Shown: positions 63,198-64,000 of the stretch, piece after piece
Position numbering within the stretch: position 1 is the first letter of the stretch
How the letters are laid out: each line of letters starts with the position of its first letter
Assembly (NCBI GenBank): GCA_949825045.1
Contig: OX463822.1
Location: forward strand, 3,539,001-3,603,000
Direction: 5' to 3'
Source: Argyresthia goedartella
Taxonomy: Eukaryota > Arthropoda > Insecta > Lepidoptera > Argyresthiidae
DNA length: 64,000 nt
Notes under the pieces: generated by a model
Told to the model about the DNA's origin: nothing
Seen by the model: only the letters and a program-made list of their open reading frames with translations
Database searches by the model: none
Position numbers and translations under genes: made by a program

Positions 63198-64000
63198 TCA
63201 CTTAGCTTGAGCACTCTTCCTGGTCGTGACGGTCTTGATGGCGGTGGAGTTCACGCTCGCTGCAGGCTTCTTTGCCTTGTCGGATGATGGCGGCAGGACG
63301 TCCTTACTCGGATACCTAGACGTCAGCGGCTGTAGGTTACCCATGCACTCAACTTTGTGACGTGACTTGTCTGGCAGCGCAACGATGATCCTGCCTTCGG
63401 AGGTCCAGACGCTGCTCATCCTGAAGTGCCTGCGCGCCGCTGCGAAGACTTCGTGGCGCGTTTTTGTCAGAAATTCCGTCACAGTCAGAGTCAGAGTCAG
63501 AGTCATTTTTTTATTGAATATAAATAAATAAATTATCTTATTCAACGTCAAAATTAAACTTACTTATAACTACAATTCATTTTTTTTTTATATAAAAAAG
63601 ACTACACCATTTCGGAAGGTGGGCCTCGGGGTTAAGAAGAAAAGGCAAGAAACTCCCCCATACCTTTTTTTTTTAAAAGTGACTTTACAACAGGTACTGG
63701 TTTCGGTCTAAGGAAATTCGCCGGCGAGTGATAGACTTGATCCATCGCCCCTCGTCGAATTTCTGTGCGCTGAGATAGTAACATGGTGACAGTTGTGCCC
63801 GAACCCTTGAGCGCCTTTTTCAGTCCCCACACCTTGCTACGGGCTGCCACTGTTGAGAAGCGAACAAGTAGGGGTCTGGTTTTCGCCCCCTAGGACCTAG
63901 CCGGTGGACCACACTGACAGCACCAATGCACTCGTCCGACACCTTAAGTTGGTCAGTGAGTAATAACCTCAAAACAGCTCCTGGCTCTTCATCAGCTACT
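63198..64000 (-). pseudogene. FP/LINE-ORF1-like protein, interrupted by a LINE
   Basis: The minus strand reads DECIGAVSVVHRLGPRG, then (after a 1-nt shift near 63890) LLVRFSTVAARSKVWGLKKA, GSGTTVT, then the LINE B insertion. It resumes at TVTEFLTKTRHEVFAAARRH and WTSEGRIIVALPDKSRHKVE, with a basic tail to a stop at 63198. The RSKVWGLKKAL..EFLT..R..VF..AR pattern resembles the RNA-binding C-terminal region of LINE ORF1 and FP-like zinc-finger proteins of insects. The N-terminus lies beyond the window. Confidence 0.65.
63486..63785 (-). pseudogene. LINE family B 3' end inserted in the ORF1-like gene
   Basis: Same 3' sequence as 19388-19680 (GGAAGGTGGGCCTCGGGGTT, CGCCGGCGAGTGATAGACTT), ending at low coordinates in a (GACTCT)n-type tail (63484-63507). 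It is flanked by GTCACAGT (63478-63485) and GTGACAGT (63786-63793), a near-perfect target duplication. Confidence 0.85.

Overview
The window is animal nuclear DNA, most likely an insect and probably a lepidopteran. That is an inference from the AT-rich sequence, the density of non-LTR retrotransposons and tRNA-derived SINEs, and the insect-type Polinton. No complete ordinary host gene is visible. Almost everything recognisable is a mobile element, many of them nested, and most are broken.

The main object is a structurally complete Maverick/Polinton of 16,300 bp at 43079-59378. It has ~104-bp terminal inverted repeats starting AG and ending CT, and an exact 6-bp target duplication (GGCATC at 43073-43078 and 59379-59384). 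It landed inside the ORF of an older YADD reverse-transcriptase element on the minus strand, whose two halves lie at 59385-60420 and 42421-43078. Inside, in order on the plus strand unless noted: a left region filled with a fold-back repeat and SINEs; two spliced exons of an unidentified lysine/serine/aspartate-rich gene (45670-46487); a 134-bp tandem array built from that gene's 3' end (46440-47513); protein-primed DNA polymerase B; one minus-strand gene; packaging ATPase; a 314-aa conserved Polinton protein; a 91-aa coiled-coil protein; DDE integrase with chromodomain; a pX-like core protein; adenain-type cysteine protease; penton-like protein; a broken mini-ORF; hexon-like major capsid protein; and a 161-aa protein. 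Replication, integration, capsid and maturation genes are all present, so the element is the remains of, or could still be, a virus-like transposon.

Two expression features stand out. The pX-like ORF ends in a canonical -1 slippery heptamer (A AAA AAC) directly before its stop, opening into the protease frame. ATGA stop/start overlaps link coiled-coil to integrase, and penton, mini-ORF, capsid and the 161-aa gene.

Left of the Polinton: several copies of a CR1/Jockey-like LINE (family A) at 2734-3387, 3668-5156, 6157-6310, 9058-10845, 10845-16885, 28085-28925 and 30867-31035. A GC-rich, intact 975-codon retroelement with YLDD RT and a restriction-like endonuclease end (11209-14136) is inserted in one of them. 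A second LINE family (B) is at 19388-20108. An I/LOA-like LINE with endonuclease, RT and RNase H is at 21687-25360. BEL/Pao fragments lie at 32067-33592, a hAT remnant at 34600-35308, a THAP-domain fragment at 37885-38038, and a LINE with an SGNH-like ORF1 at 39976-42360. Right of it: a CR1-type LINE (60600-62870) and an FP/ORF1p-like gene (63198-64000) split by a LINE-B insertion.

At least four SINE families, fold-back MITEs and microsatellites fill much of the rest. Stretches where I see nothing are listed as such.
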